Below are positions 1 through 9,470 of a stretch of 64,000 nucleotides of DNA, piece by piece. The notes beneath the pieces are model-generated. The model ran no database searches. It was given only the letters and a program-made list of their open reading frames with translations, and was not told the origin of the DNA. The DNA comes from CAWCDJ01 sp963796485. Its GTDB lineage: Bacteria; Acidobacteriota; Terriglobia; Bryobacterales; Bryobacteraceae. The position numbers and the translations under genes were made by a program. Each line of letters opens with the position of its first letter. The first letter of the stretch is position 1. The stretch is from the NCBI GenBank assembly GCA_963796485.1, contig CAWCLV010000004.1:1488001-1552000 (forward strand). The letters are read 5' to 3'.

Positions 1-1254
1 TCCTGTTCCGAATACCTGAAACAGCTCACGGGGAGCGGCTTCCGGGACGGTGAACTGGATTCCCTGGTCGGCGAATTGACCATCGGGGAGACTTATTTCT
101 TCCGGCAGCCCGAACATTTCCAGGCCCTGCGCGAAGCCGTGTTTCCCGAGCTTCTGGAGCGGAATGGCGCGTCACGCCGCATTCGTGTCTGGAGCGCCGG
201 ATGCGCCACCGGGGCCGAGCCTTATTCGATCGCAATTCTGCTGGATCTCGATCTGCGCGACCGTGTCGCCGGCTGGGATATTTCGATCCTGGCGACCGAC
301 ATCAATACCGAGTTTCTGGCGCGAGCCCGCGAGGCGCATTATCGCGAGTGGGCCTTCCGCGAGACTCCGGCTGAGGTGCGGCAGCGGTGCTTCGAGCGCG
401 ATGGGGATGCCTGGGTTCTGAAGCCGGAATTCCGCCGGCGCGTTTCTTTCCGCCGCCACAACCTGGCCGAGGACGGAGACTTCGCATCCCTCGGCGAGCC
501 GTTCGATCTCATTCTCTGCCGCAACGTGATGATCTACTTCAATCCCGAGCTGATCCGGAAAACCGCGGCGGCTTTTCACCGCGCACTGGCGCCCGGGGGA
601 TGGCTGGGGGTGGGCCACGCGGAACTGAACCTCGAATTCTTCGCGGATTTCAGCAGCGCGAACCCGGCCGGCGTCACGTTCTACCGCAAGCTGCATCCTG
701 AGAGTACGCAGAACCGAACACCGGAGCCGGCGGAATCGCCGGACGCGCAACAGCGGCCACCGGTGCTGCGCGCTAAACCGCCGGATCCTCTGCGTCGTGC
801 CCCGCGGACAGCAACTCCGCCGCCCCGGCCCGTGTCTCCCGTGATCGGCGCCCGACTGCCCGATCTGGAAGGGGTCCGGCTGCTGGCGGACCGGGGCGAA
901 TGGACGGCGGCGGCGACCCTGGGCCGCGGCCTCGTCGAGGCGGAGCCGCTGAATCCCCAGGCGCACTTTACCCTGGGGCTGATCCTCGAACACACCGTTT
1001 CCTGCGAGGAGGCGGAGCGGTCGCAGCGCCGCGCCATCTATCTCGACCGCGGTTTCGCCCTCGCGCATTACCACCTCGGTACGTGTCTGGAACGCGGGCG
1101 GCGCCCGGAAGAGGCGCGGAAGGCCTTTCGGAACGTGATCCAATTGCTGGTTTCCCGTCCCGCGGAGGAGTTGATCGAACACGGCGACGGCATGACCGTT
1201 TCGGAGTTGAAGGAGCTGGCTAGAATGCACGTCGAACTGCTTGGGGGCGCATGA
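1..1254 (+). CDS. CheR-type chemoreceptor methyltransferase with C-terminal TPR (WspC-like), 5' partial
   Basis: SAM-dependent glutamate methyltransferase that would methylate the chemoreceptor encoded downstream. The frame is open from base 1 and the encoded residues already match the CheR N-terminal domain (LTIGETYFFR at about codons 26-35), so the gene begins left of the window; the TTG at 76 is internal. The SAM-binding core is visible (VWSAGCATGAEPYSIA; later LILCRNVMIYF). After about codon 210 comes a Pro/Ala-rich linker, then TPR-like helices (about 850-1200), the architecture of WspC/FrzF rather than of E. coli CheR. The stop overlaps the CheW start (ATGA at 1251). As first gene of a complete cluster it is almost certainly dedicated to the MCP at 1818. 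Confidence 0.93.
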   Translation, partial: SCSEYLKQLTGSGFRDGELDSLVGELTIGETYFFRQPEHFQALREAVFPELLERNGASRRIRVWSAGCATGAEPYSIAILLDLDLRDRVAGWDISILATDINTEFLARAREAHYREWAFRETPAEVRQRCFERDGDAWVLKPEFRRRVSFRRHNLAEDGDFASLGEPFDLILCRNVMIYFNPELIRKTAAAFHRALAPGGWLGVGHAELNLEFFADFSSANPAGVTFYRKLHPESTQNRTPEPAESPDAQQRPPVLRAKPPDPLRRAPRTATPPPRPVSPVIGARLPDLEGVRLLADRGEWTAAATLGRGLVEAEPLNPQAHFTLGLILEHTVSCEEAERSQRRAIYLDRGFALAHYHLGTCLERGRRPEEARKAFRNVIQLLVSRPAEELIEHGDGMTVSELKELARMHVELLGGA

Positions 1255-1817
1255 ACCGGGGAACGCGAATCGATTGGGATGTCGCGCGCGCCCGCTTGGC
1301 CGAGGCCCAGCGCCGGCTGGAGCGCACCGGGATTGCCGCCGCGGACCGCGACCGCATTTTTCGCGCCCGCGCGGAACTGCTCGCCCGGTCCGAAGCCCCC
1401 GCCGGTCCGGACCCGGACAGCGAATCGATCATGGTTTTCCGGGTTGGAGGAGAGCGGTATGCCGTGCCCGTTGCGTCCGTCTCCGAGGTGATCGCCGGCG
1501 CGGCCATTGCCCCGGTTCCCGGCGCACCGCCGCGAGTGGCGGGGGTGATCCAATTCCGGGGAGAGATCCGGCCGGTGTTCAACCTGGCGCAGGTTCTCGG
1601 AGTGAGCCAAGAGCATGGCTCCGGGCCGGCCACGGTCCTTCTGTTCCGGGTCCGCGGCCGCGAAGCCGGATTGCGAACCGGCCCGGTGGAGGACATTCGA
1701 ACCGTCGGCGCCGGTGCGCGCCGGCCGGCGCCGGATAGCGCGAGGCATGCCGTCTGGATGACGGAGGATCTGGTAGTCGTTCTGAATATTGGCAATTTGC
1801 TGGAAGAGGACGTGTAA
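1251..1817 (+). CDS. cheW: CheW-like chemotaxis coupling protein
   Basis: Adaptor that links the receptor array to the CheA kinase; 188 aa. The N-terminal ~60 residues are charged and helical, an extension absent from minimal CheW. The CheW fold follows: VFRVGGERYAVPV at ~62, GVIQFRGEIRPVFNL near 100, and a C-terminal strand region ending with LVVVLNIGNLL. Starts at ATG 1251, overlapping the CheR stop by 4 nt; the MCP starts immediately after its TAA with no gap. The N-terminal extension resembles WspD-type CheW proteins, which is a family-level comparison only. Confidence 0.9.
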   Translation: MNRGTRIDWDVARARLAEAQRRLERTGIAAADRDRIFRARAELLARSEAPAGPDPDSESIMVFRVGGERYAVPVASVSEVIAGAAIAPVPGAPPRVAGVIQFRGEIRPVFNLAQVLGVSQEHGSGPATVLLFRVRGREAGLRTGPVEDIRTVGAGARRPAPDSARHAVWMTEDLVVVLNIGNLLEEDV

Positions 1818-3497
1818 ATGGCGGATATGCGAATAGGCGCCCGGCTGCTGCTCGGGTTTGGCGTGGTCGTCGTCCTGACGATCTTCATCGGGGTGTACGC
1901 GCTGGTGAAGGATAACCAGTTGCAGGACCTCACGCGCGAACTGGATTCCCGGGATTTCGGATCGATGGACGCGCTGCGCGGCGTCAGCCGCACCGAAGAC
2001 CAGATGCGTGCCACAAGGGCGGAGGCATTGCTGGGCGCGCTTCTCAGGAAGGAGAACATGCCGGCCGAAATGCCCGGCGCTCTCGAACAGAATTGGGTTC
2101 GGGATCGGGACCAGATGACCAAACAGCTCGCCGACATGCAGGCGATGGTGGAGAAGTGGGAAGCCACCTCGCTTACCACCGAACGCGCGGCCGCCTGGCA
2201 CAGAGTCCGTTCTACGATTCAGGACGCGGAGGCTGCCCTGAGGGCCCTGACTCCGGAAGTGGAGCACCAGTATACGCTGATCAACGCGGGCAACATCCCA
2301 GGCGCCGTAGCCCGTATCCCGACTATCCAGCAGGCGGTCACCGCCTTTCAAACCAGGCTTGCGGATGCGCAGCGCGCGGTTCTGGAACAGACGCAAATCG
2401 GGCGCTCGGAGGTGGCCGCCATTGCCACTTCGACACGGAATTCCATCATCGGCGTCCTGATCGCTACCGTGCTTGCGGCCATGCTGTTTGCCTTCTTCAT
2501 TCAGCGATCGATCGCGGTTCCGCTCCGCCAATTCGTTCAGGTGGTGGAGCGTGTAGGCCAGGGAGATCTGCGGCCGCAGCTGGAACTCTCGCGACAAGAC
2601 GAGCTGGGCGACTTGGGGCGCAGCCTGGACCGGATGGCGCGGGGATTGCGCGAGGTGGCCACTCAGACGCGCTCCGTTGCCGAAGAGCTGAACGCCGCGA
2701 CCACCGAGATCCTCGCGACGACCCAACAGCAGGCAGCCAGCACGGCGGAACAGGCCGCGGCCGTTCAGGAGGCGAATGCCACCATGGCCGAGATCGTCCA
2801 ATCCGGCGCGCAAATCTCCGACCGGGCCAAACGCGTTGCCGCCTCGGCGGAATCTACTTCGTCGGCCAGTGCCGCCGGGCTCGAGTCCGTCCAGAACACT
2901 GCCACGATTATGGAGAGCATTCGCGAGCAGGCGGAGGCCGTCGCGGAAAACGTGATCGCCCTCAGCGAAAAGACGCAGGCGGTAAGCGAGATCATCGCCA
3001 CCGTGAACGACATTTCCGAGCAATCGCATCTTCTGGCTCTAAACGCGGCCATTCAGGCGGCCGCGGCCGGCGAGCACGGACGGAGCTTTTCGGTGGTGGC
3101 CAGCGAAATGAAGAACCTCGCCGGGCAGTCCAAACAAGCCACCGTGCAGGTCCGCTCGATTCTCGGCGACATCCAGAAGGCGATCACCAGTTCCGTGATG
3201 CTCACCGAGGAAGCCGTGAAACGTGTGGAGTCCGGCCGCCAGCAGGCCAATGTGGCGGACCGTACGATCCGCGAGCTAACCGGGAACATCGAAGAAAGTG
3301 TCCGCGCCTTCCAGCAGATCGTCGGCGGCAGCAGCCAGCAGCAGATCGGTTTCGAGCAGGTCACGGAAGCGTTCCGAAACATCGGAACCGCCAGCCAGGA
3401 GACCGCCTCGGGGACGAAACAATCCGAGAAAGCAGCGGCGAACTTGAACGCCCTCTCGCAGCAATTGCGCCGCGCCGTGGAGAAATATCGGATTTGA
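1818..3497 (+). CDS. Methyl-accepting chemotaxis protein (two-TM receptor, HAMP)
   Basis: Membrane chemoreceptor feeding the CheA below; 559 aa. TM1 lies at about residues 10-30 and TM2 at about 205-228, bracketing a ~175-residue periplasmic, mostly helical sensor of four-helix-bundle type. HAMP follows (IAVPLRQFVQVVERVGQGDL), then the long cytoplasmic coiled-coil hairpin. The hairpin tip reads LLALNAAIQAAAAGEHGRSF; the usual EAARAGE of flagellar receptors is QAAAAGE here, so the usual Arg is Ala. The last residues (LRRAVEKYRI) carry no CheR/CheB-docking pentapeptide. The TGA stop overlaps the TTG start of the kinase gene. The ligand cannot be predicted. Confidence 0.93.
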   Translation: MADMRIGARLLLGFGVVVVLTIFIGVYALVKDNQLQDLTRELDSRDFGSMDALRGVSRTEDQMRATRAEALLGALLRKENMPAEMPGALEQNWVRDRDQMTKQLADMQAMVEKWEATSLTTERAAAWHRVRSTIQDAEAALRALTPEVEHQYTLINAGNIPGAVARIPTIQQAVTAFQTRLADAQRAVLEQTQIGRSEVAAIATSTRNSIIGVLIATVLAAMLFAFFIQRSIAVPLRQFVQVVERVGQGDLRPQLELSRQDELGDLGRSLDRMARGLREVATQTRSVAEELNAATTEILATTQQQAASTAEQAAAVQEANATMAEIVQSGAQISDRAKRVAASAESTSSASAAGLESVQNTATIMESIREQAEAVAENVIALSEKTQAVSEIIATVNDISEQSHLLALNAAIQAAAAGEHGRSFSVVASEMKNLAGQSKQATVQVRSILGDIQKAITSSVMLTEEAVKRVESGRQQANVADRTIRELTGNIEESVRAFQQIVGGSSQQQIGFEQVTEAFRNIGTASQETASGTKQSEKAAANLNALSQQLRRAVEKYRI

Positions 3498-5707
3498 AGC
3501 CATACGATCGCACATTGCTCGATATCTTCGCGGCCGAACAGGCCGAGCACGTCGGCCGGATCCGCGCCACGCTGGAGGCAATTGCCGCCACATCACCGGA
3601 CGTGCGCGGGCCCGCCTTCGACGAAATCCTCCGCCGCGCCCACACTCTCAAAGGCGCTGCGCGTGCCGTGGGATTGGAGACGACCGAGCGCGTGGCGCAC
3701 ACTCTCGAAACCATAGTCGGGCGGGTGCGCGACGGCGCCATAGCGCTCGACGACCCGGCCTCCGCCGTGATCAGGCGCGGTCTCGAGACGATTGAGGACG
3801 TGTTGGCCTCCGCGCTCGCCGGCCGCGCGGAGCCTGATGCGCTGGCGATTCAGCAGGCCGCCGAAGCGCTATCCGGCAACGCCCCGGCGCCGGCCGTCGT
3901 GCCTGCGCCGCCTTCGCCAGCTACGCCGCCCGCGCCCGCAGCCGCGCCGGCCGCCGAGTTCGTACGGGTGAACGCGGCCAGAATCGATCGACTGATTCGC
4001 TCCGCCTCGCAACTGGTCGCCGCCTCCCACACGCAGTCGGCCGTCGAGGCGCGGACCGCCGCTTATCTGCGGGATGCCGGGGACACTCTGTCCGAGTATC
4101 AAAGGCTGCGCCGCCAATCGATTCCCTACGTTCGCGAACATCAGGACGATCCGCAGTTCGCCCCGCTGCGCGAGTGCCTGGAGTATTTGGACGAGCGGCT
4201 CCGGATGCTCTCCGCCGACGCACGGGATGCCGCCGCCGCCGCCCGGCAGCGCTCCTGGGAGATGAGCCGCGAAACCGCGGACCTGTATCAGGCCGCCATC
4301 CGGGTTCGCATGATTCCGGCCGAATCGGTGTTCGCCGCCTTCGGCGCCATGGTTCGTGAAATTGCGCACCAGGAGGGAAAAGAGGTGGACTTCCGGGCCG
4401 AGGGCATGGAGGCGCAGGCCGACCGCCTCGTCCTGCAAGCTCTGAAAGCCCCGGTTATGCATCTGCTCCGCAACGCCGTAACCCACGGTATCGAATCACC
4501 GGAAGACCGCAGGCGCGCCGGGAAGCCCGTGGTCGGAACCATCCGGCTCCGGGTCGTCTCCGTGGGGGACCGGCTGAATCTGTTCGTGGAAGACGACGGG
4601 CGGGGGCTTGACCTGCGGGGCATCGCTGCCAATGCCGTCAAGGGCGGACTCCTGACGGAGGAAGAAGCGGAGGCTTTGCCTGCGGCCGAGGTTGCGAAGT
4701 TGATCCTGCGCCCTGGTTTTTCTACATCGGATGTCGCCACCCGGCTCTCCGGCCGCGGGATGGGCCTGTCTGTTGTGGAACAGGCCGCCGGGCAGCTGCA
4801 GGGCGAGGTGCAAATCCACATGCACTCCGGCCAGGGCTTTGAGATCGCGATCTCCGCCGCCTTGTCCATCTCGATGCAGCAAGTGCTGCTCGTGGCCGTG
4901 GGCGGCCGCAACTATGGCTTGCCGGCCCGTTCCATCCAGCGCCTGGTGCGCATCCGCCCGGCCGACTTGCAGCAACTCGGAAACCGCGACGTTGTCGTGC
5001 TGGACTCCAGGCCGGTTCCGCTGGTCCGGCTTTCGGACCTGCTGGGTATCCCTGGGAGCGGAAACGGGTCCACGGACGAGGAGAATTCAGTTCTCCGCGC
5101 GGCCTTAATGACCTCGGGGCAGCAGATCGCAGCCCTGGTGGTGGACAGCTTTGTGGACGATCGCGAGGCCGTGGTGAAAGACCTGGGGCTCAATGGGGAA
5201 CTTGCCGGTATGAGCGCCGGGGGCGTGCCGCTGGAAGATGGTTCGGTGGCCATTCTGCTGAATCCCGCCGCGATTTTTGTCCGTCTACAGGAATTGGGCA
5301 GGCAGCCGGGCTTTCAGAAGGCTCCGGAACAACCGGCGAGGAGAGCGCCGCGCATTCTGGTGGTGGACGATTCGATCACGACGCGCTCGCTGGAGAAGAG
5401 TATTCTGGAAGCACATGGCTACTCCGTGCGGCTCGCCGTCGACGGAGTGGAAGCAGTCGAGCAGTTGAGCGCCGAGCTCGTGGATCTGGTGATCACGGAC
5501 GTGGCAATGCCCCGCATGGATGGGCTTCAACTCTTGCAGCAACTGAAGAAGCGAAAAGAAACCGAGCATATCCCGGTCATCATCGTCACTTCGCTGGAGA
5601 GCCGGGAGGATCAGCAGCGCGGCCTTTCGCTGGGCGCCGATGCGTATATCGTCAAGCGCAAATTCGATCAGCAGGAACTCTTGAGAACGGTGCGGCAGAT
5701 CCTATGA
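3494..5707 (+). CDS. Hybrid chemotaxis histidine kinase CheA-REC (WspE/FrzE-like)
   Basis: Receptor-controlled kinase with its own receiver; 737 aa from TTG 3494. Order: HPt (RRAHTLKGAARAVG, phospho-His ~50), a Pro/Ala linker (~130-155), dimerisation and HATPase domain (HLLRNAVTHGIESPEDRR; G boxes DDGRGL and GRGMGLSV), a CheW-like regulatory domain, and a C-terminal receiver (ILVVDDSITTRS; LVITDVAMPRMDG, acceptor Asp ~669; VKRKFDQQELL). The frame is open upstream to 2093 inside the MCP gene, but similarity begins at KPYDRTLLDIF, so TTG 3494, with GGAG at 3479-3482 and overlap with the MCP stop, is the likely start. There is no separate CheY in the cluster; outputs are this REC, CheB and the downstream hybrid kinase. 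Confidence 0.92.
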   Translation: MKPYDRTLLDIFAAEQAEHVGRIRATLEAIAATSPDVRGPAFDEILRRAHTLKGAARAVGLETTERVAHTLETIVGRVRDGAIALDDPASAVIRRGLETIEDVLASALAGRAEPDALAIQQAAEALSGNAPAPAVVPAPPSPATPPAPAAAPAAEFVRVNAARIDRLIRSASQLVAASHTQSAVEARTAAYLRDAGDTLSEYQRLRRQSIPYVREHQDDPQFAPLRECLEYLDERLRMLSADARDAAAAARQRSWEMSRETADLYQAAIRVRMIPAESVFAAFGAMVREIAHQEGKEVDFRAEGMEAQADRLVLQALKAPVMHLLRNAVTHGIESPEDRRRAGKPVVGTIRLRVVSVGDRLNLFVEDDGRGLDLRGIAANAVKGGLLTEEEAEALPAAEVAKLILRPGFSTSDVATRLSGRGMGLSVVEQAAGQLQGEVQIHMHSGQGFEIAISAALSISMQQVLLVAVGGRNYGLPARSIQRLVRIRPADLQQLGNRDVVVLDSRPVPLVRLSDLLGIPGSGNGSTDEENSVLRAALMTSGQQIAALVVDSFVDDREAVVKDLGLNGELAGMSAGGVPLEDGSVAILLNPAAIFVRLQELGRQPGFQKAPEQPARRAPRILVVDDSITTRSLEKSILEAHGYSVRLAVDGVEAVEQLSAELVDLVITDVAMPRMDGLQLLQQLKKRKETEHIPVIIVTSLESREDQQRGLSLGADAYIVKRKFDQQELLRTVRQIL

Positions 5708-6753
5708 AACCGATCAGGGTCATGATTGTCGAAGACTCTCCGGTGGCCCGCGAGCACCTGCGGCGAATCATCTCCGCGGACCCGCGGTTCGAGGTGGCGG
5801 CCGTGGCCGCAAGCGGCGAGGAAGCGCTCGAATCCATCAATCGGATCGCCCCCGATATCATCTCCATGGATATCCGGTTGCCGGGCATGCAGGGTTTCGA
5901 AACGACTCGCAGAATCATGGGCGTTCGGCCTACGCCGATCGTGGTGGTCTCCGGTCTCGGCTCGGAAGAGGTCAGCCTGACGATGCAGGCGTTCAAAGCC
6001 GGCGCCCTGTCGGTGGTCGAGAAACCGGTGGCGGCCACGCACCAGGACTACGAGGTGATGGCCAGCCGTCTTTGCACCCAGCTCGCCATCATGAGCGAAG
6101 TGAAGGTGGTGCGGCAGCGTCCCGTCCCGCCGGAGGTTGGCGCCCACCCGGTGGCGCACCCGGCGCCGGCTTTATCGCCTTATCGCGTTCTCGGAGTGGC
6201 TACATCCACCGGGGGGCCCAACGCCCTGATGCAATTGCTCTCCAGCCTCGGCCGCGATTTTCCGCTGCCCGTCGCCGTTGTGCAACACATGATTCCCGCT
6301 TTCCTGGACGGTTTTGCGAGCTGGCTGAACAGCGTCTCGCCGCTGCCGGTGGAAGTCGTGGCGGGAACGGTTCGGATGGTGGAAGGGCGGGTTTACCTGG
6401 CCCCCCGCGAACGCCACCTCAAGGTGGACGGCGGTTTCGCAACGGCGCACGATGGCCCTGCGGTGGGCAGCCACCGCCCAGCCGGCGATGTTTTGTTCTC
6501 ATCCATGGCGCGGAGCGTGGGTGCGGCCGGTATCGGGGTGCTGCTCACGGGCATGGGTGAGGATGGCGCAATGGGGCTTCGGGACCTGCGCGCCGCCGGC
6601 GGTTTCACCGTTGCCGAGGATGAATCGAGCGCCGTGGTGTACAGCATGCCGGCCGCGGCAGTCCGGCTTGGAGCCGTATGCGAATCATTGCCGTTGACCG
6701 GGATAGCGGGGCGGCTATGGGAAGTGGTGGGGCGCCGCACGGAGGACAATTGA
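5704..6753 (+). CDS. cheB: CheB protein-glutamate methylesterase (WspF-like)
   Basis: Demethylates or deamidates receptor glutamates in opposition to CheR; 349 aa. N-terminal receiver (VMIVEDSPVARE; acceptor Asp56 in SMDIRLPGMQGF; Lys in VEKPV), a proline-rich linker (~140-160), then the esterase domain with catalytic Ser in GVATSTGGPNALM (~167), His in VVQHMIPAFLDGF (~194) and Asp in LLTGMGEDGAMG (~287). Start ATG 5704 overlaps the CheA stop as ATGA. With the MCP and CheR this gives a full adaptation module. Confidence 0.95.
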   Translation: MKPIRVMIVEDSPVAREHLRRIISADPRFEVAAVAASGEEALESINRIAPDIISMDIRLPGMQGFETTRRIMGVRPTPIVVVSGLGSEEVSLTMQAFKAGALSVVEKPVAATHQDYEVMASRLCTQLAIMSEVKVVRQRPVPPEVGAHPVAHPAPALSPYRVLGVATSTGGPNALMQLLSSLGRDFPLPVAVVQHMIPAFLDGFASWLNSVSPLPVEVVAGTVRMVEGRVYLAPRERHLKVDGGFATAHDGPAVGSHRPAGDVLFSSMARSVGAAGIGVLLTGMGEDGAMGLRDLRAAGGFTVAEDESSAVVYSMPAAAVRLGAVCESLPLTGIAGRLWEVVGRRTEDN

Positions 6754-9257
6754 AGAGCAGCCGCCGGATTCTGTTGATCGAGGATTCCCCCACCCAGGCG
6801 GAACGCCTGCGGAGGCAGTTGGAAGCCGATGGCATCGAGGTGTTCCACTCCCTGACGGCGGAGGACGCTCTCGACTGCCTGGAAACCGTGCGTCCCGACG
6901 TCATCATCCTGGATTACCACCTTCCGGGCATGAACGGCGACGAGTTCTGCCGCGAGATCCGGCTCAACGTCAATACTCGAGCCATCCCTGTCCTGATGCT
7001 CACGGTGGAGCGCAGCGACGAGGCGCAAACGCGCGGCCTCGAGAGCGGAGCCGACGATTATCTGCCGAAGTCCGCGGACCCGGACGTGATGCTCGTGAGG
7101 GTCCAGAGCCTGCTGCGAAAGGCCGGGGGGTCCGGGGGGGTTCTCGAAATCGAGCCCCGTTTTCAACGCGCCCGTGTACTTGCTATCGATCACAGCCCGA
7201 CGTACCTGCACATGCTCGGGCGCGAACTCGAAGCCGAGCACTACGTCGTGGAGATGGCGCGCACCGGCGCCGAAGGCCTGGAACGCATGAAAAAGCAGCC
7301 CTTCGATTGCGTCCTGGTCGATTTCGAAATGCCGGACATCAATGCCGCGGAAATCTGCCGCCGCATCGCCGCGCCGCCGCATGAGAGCTCCGCGGCCGTC
7401 GTCATCATCCTCACCTCCCACGACGACAAGCAGCGCATGGCACTGGGGCTCGAATCGGGGGCCGACGACTACGTTTCGAAGTCCGCTGATATAGCGGTAG
7501 TCAAGGCGAGGATCCGCGCCCTGCTGCGCCGGAAGTTCTTCGTCGAAGAGAACCGGCGGATTATCGATGAGCTGCGCGAGAAGGAGATGGACGCGGTGCG
7601 CGCCCGCGTGGAAAAGGAAGCAGCGGAATTGCGCGCCACGATGGCCGATCAACTGGCCGCCGCCAATCGCGAACTCGAGGCCGCCAATCAGAAACTGCAG
7701 GAGGCCCTCAGCGTCACAAAAGCGATCACCGAGAACGCGGCCGATGCGCTCGTCATGGTGGACCGCCAGGGGCTTGTGAGTTTTGTGAATCCCGCCGCGG
7801 AAAGCGAGTTCGGCTACAGCGCGGACGAGTTGCTGGGACACTCGCTGGAGCCAAAGCTGAGATTCCAGGGGCCGGAAGGCGTGTTGCTGTCCGGTGCCGA
7901 TTATCCCGTAGCGGAATGTCTCGCGGACGCCTCGTGCATCACCGGCGTCGATGGTGTCTTCGTCTGCCCTTCGGGTGCCGAGGTGGATGTGGCTGCCTCG
8001 ATTGCGCCGATTTCTCAGAACGGCCACGTCACGGCGGCCGTTCTGGTGCTGCACAACGTCTCGGAGCGGAAGCGGACCGAGGAGCGGTTACGGCAAACGC
8101 AGAAACTCGAGAGCATCGGCCTGCTGGCCGGCGGCATTGCCCACGACTTCAACAATATCCTCACGGGAGTCCTGGGGAACGCGAGCCTGGCGCAGGAACT
8201 GCTGCCTCTGGCGAGCGATGTGCGCCCGATCCTCGACCAGGTGATCGACGCCAGCCAGCACGCTGCCCATCTCACCCGCCAGATGCTGGCCTACTCCGGC
8301 CAGGGGCGGTTCGTGGTGCAGCCCATCGACCTTTCCAGGGCCGTACCGGAATTTCTGAAGCTGGTGCAGGGTTCGATTTCCGCGAAAGTGAACGTGCGGC
8401 TCGAACTGGCGCAAGCGCTGCCCGCGGTCATGGCGGACGCATCCCAGATGCAGCAGGTGGTCATGAACCTGGTGCTCAATGCGGCGGAGGCGGTTGGGGA
8501 TGCCAAAGGTGAGATCACTATCCGTACGGGCGTGAGAGCCCTTGATGGCGGCGGATTCCGGGATGAACTGAACCGCGCCGAACTGCCGCCGGGAGATTAC
8601 GTGTGCCTGGAGGTGGAAGACAGCGGTTCCGGCATGGACTCGGCGACGAAAGCGCGCATTTTCGATCCGTTCTTCACCACCAAATTCACGGGCCGCGGCC
8701 TCGGCCTGGCAGCGGTGGCCGGAATTGTCCGCGGGCATCGGGGGGCGATTTCGGTAGAGACGGCGCCCGGCCGCGGGAGCAGATTTGTGGTCCTTTTCCC
8801 GGCCTCGTCCAAACCCGTTCCCGCCGCGGTTCCGAGGGCGGAACCCGCGGATCCGGGGCCGCGCGACAACTCCGGCTGCGTGGTCCTGATCGTGGATGAC
8901 GAACCGGTTGTTTTGCGGGCGGCAACGGCGGCGCTCGAGCGGAACGGCTATACCGTGCTGCAGGCGGACAGCGGCCGGAAGGCCATCGAACTCGTGAAGC
9001 GGGAGAATGGCCGCATTTCGCTGGTTCTCCTGGACCTGAGCATGCCCGGGATGGACGGACAGGAGACGTTGGCGCGGCTGCGCGAGATCAGGCCCGACAT
9101 CGAGGTGGTCATTTCGAGCGGCTATGGCGAGCGGGAAACTCTGGCCCTCTTTGCCGGCCGCCGGATCTCGGGCTTCGTCCAGAAGCCTTACACCGCCGGA
9201 CGGCTCGCCGACGCGATCAAGGCCGCCCTTCGGCAGTCGTCCGCTTCGCGGGGGTAG
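6750..9257 (+). CDS. Multi-receiver hybrid histidine kinase (REC-REC-PAS-HisKA-HATPase-REC)
   Basis: Likely output element of the chemosensory cluster; 835 aa from TTG 6750. REC1 (ILLIEDSPTQAE, Asp55 in ILDYHLPGMNG), REC2 (VLAIDHSPTYL; LVDFEMPDINAAE), a coiled-coil linker (~290-320), PAS (ITENAADALVMVDRQG), HisKA with H box GGIAHDFNNILTGV, HATPase (NLVLNAAEAV; GRGLGLAAV) and a C-terminal REC3 (VVLIVDDEPVVL; LLDLSMPGMDG; QKPYTAGRL). TTG 6750 overlaps the CheB TGA and has GGAGG at 6741-6745; an ATG at 6678 is in frame but would overlap CheB by 76 nt. The position corresponds to WspR in Pseudomonas, but there is no GGDEF or DNA-binding domain, so the final effector must lie outside the window. 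Confidence 0.9.
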   Translation: MKSSRRILLIEDSPTQAERLRRQLEADGIEVFHSLTAEDALDCLETVRPDVIILDYHLPGMNGDEFCREIRLNVNTRAIPVLMLTVERSDEAQTRGLESGADDYLPKSADPDVMLVRVQSLLRKAGGSGGVLEIEPRFQRARVLAIDHSPTYLHMLGRELEAEHYVVEMARTGAEGLERMKKQPFDCVLVDFEMPDINAAEICRRIAAPPHESSAAVVIILTSHDDKQRMALGLESGADDYVSKSADIAVVKARIRALLRRKFFVEENRRIIDELREKEMDAVRARVEKEAAELRATMADQLAAANRELEAANQKLQEALSVTKAITENAADALVMVDRQGLVSFVNPAAESEFGYSADELLGHSLEPKLRFQGPEGVLLSGADYPVAECLADASCITGVDGVFVCPSGAEVDVAASIAPISQNGHVTAAVLVLHNVSERKRTEERLRQTQKLESIGLLAGGIAHDFNNILTGVLGNASLAQELLPLASDVRPILDQVIDASQHAAHLTRQMLAYSGQGRFVVQPIDLSRAVPEFLKLVQGSISAKVNVRLELAQALPAVMADASQMQQVVMNLVLNAAEAVGDAKGEITIRTGVRALDGGGFRDELNRAELPPGDYVCLEVEDSGSGMDSATKARIFDPFFTTKFTGRGLGLAAVAGIVRGHRGAISVETAPGRGSRFVVLFPASSKPVPAAVPRAEPADPGPRDNSGCVVLIVDDEPVVLRAATAALERNGYTVLQADSGRKAIELVKRENGRISLVLLDLSMPGMDGQETLARLREIRPDIEVVISSGYGERETLALFAGRRISGFVQKPYTAGRLADAIKAALRQSSASRG

Positions 9258-9470
9258 AAGTTTGGGCCGCCATCACTCGACGGCAGAAAAGGACACCCGC
9301 CGGAGCACTTCGGCCGCGTCGTCCGGCACCGGCAGAGAGCCATCCGGCGCGTTTGTTGACCGTGCAGACAAAATTAAAGCGGCACATCTCCGAGAACGAA
9401 GCTTCCCGTCAAAGTAGATGCGTCGCCGGCGTTACAGGAACGGTCTTCCGCGGAACCAGGAGCTACCCGA

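Noticed and set aside
1068..3029. Long minus-strand open frame opposite the CheW and MCP genes
   Set aside because: Arg/Gly/Ala-rich, no recognisable domain, lies antisense to strongly supported genes; typical of GC-rich DNA.
3060..3120. Unusual MCP hairpin tip (QAAAAGE) as a sign of a non-functional receptor
   Set aside because: Tip variants occur in non-flagellar receptor classes and the rest of the hairpin is intact; not enough to call it inactive.
2093..3493. Upstream extension of the CheA frame inside the MCP gene
   Set aside because: Low-complexity Arg/Gly-rich translation with no family similarity; CheA similarity begins right after TTG 3494.
9258..9470. Possible small RNA or gene between the hybrid kinase and rpsU
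   Set aside because: No convincing promoter-terminator pair or reading frame; 213 bp of convergent spacer.
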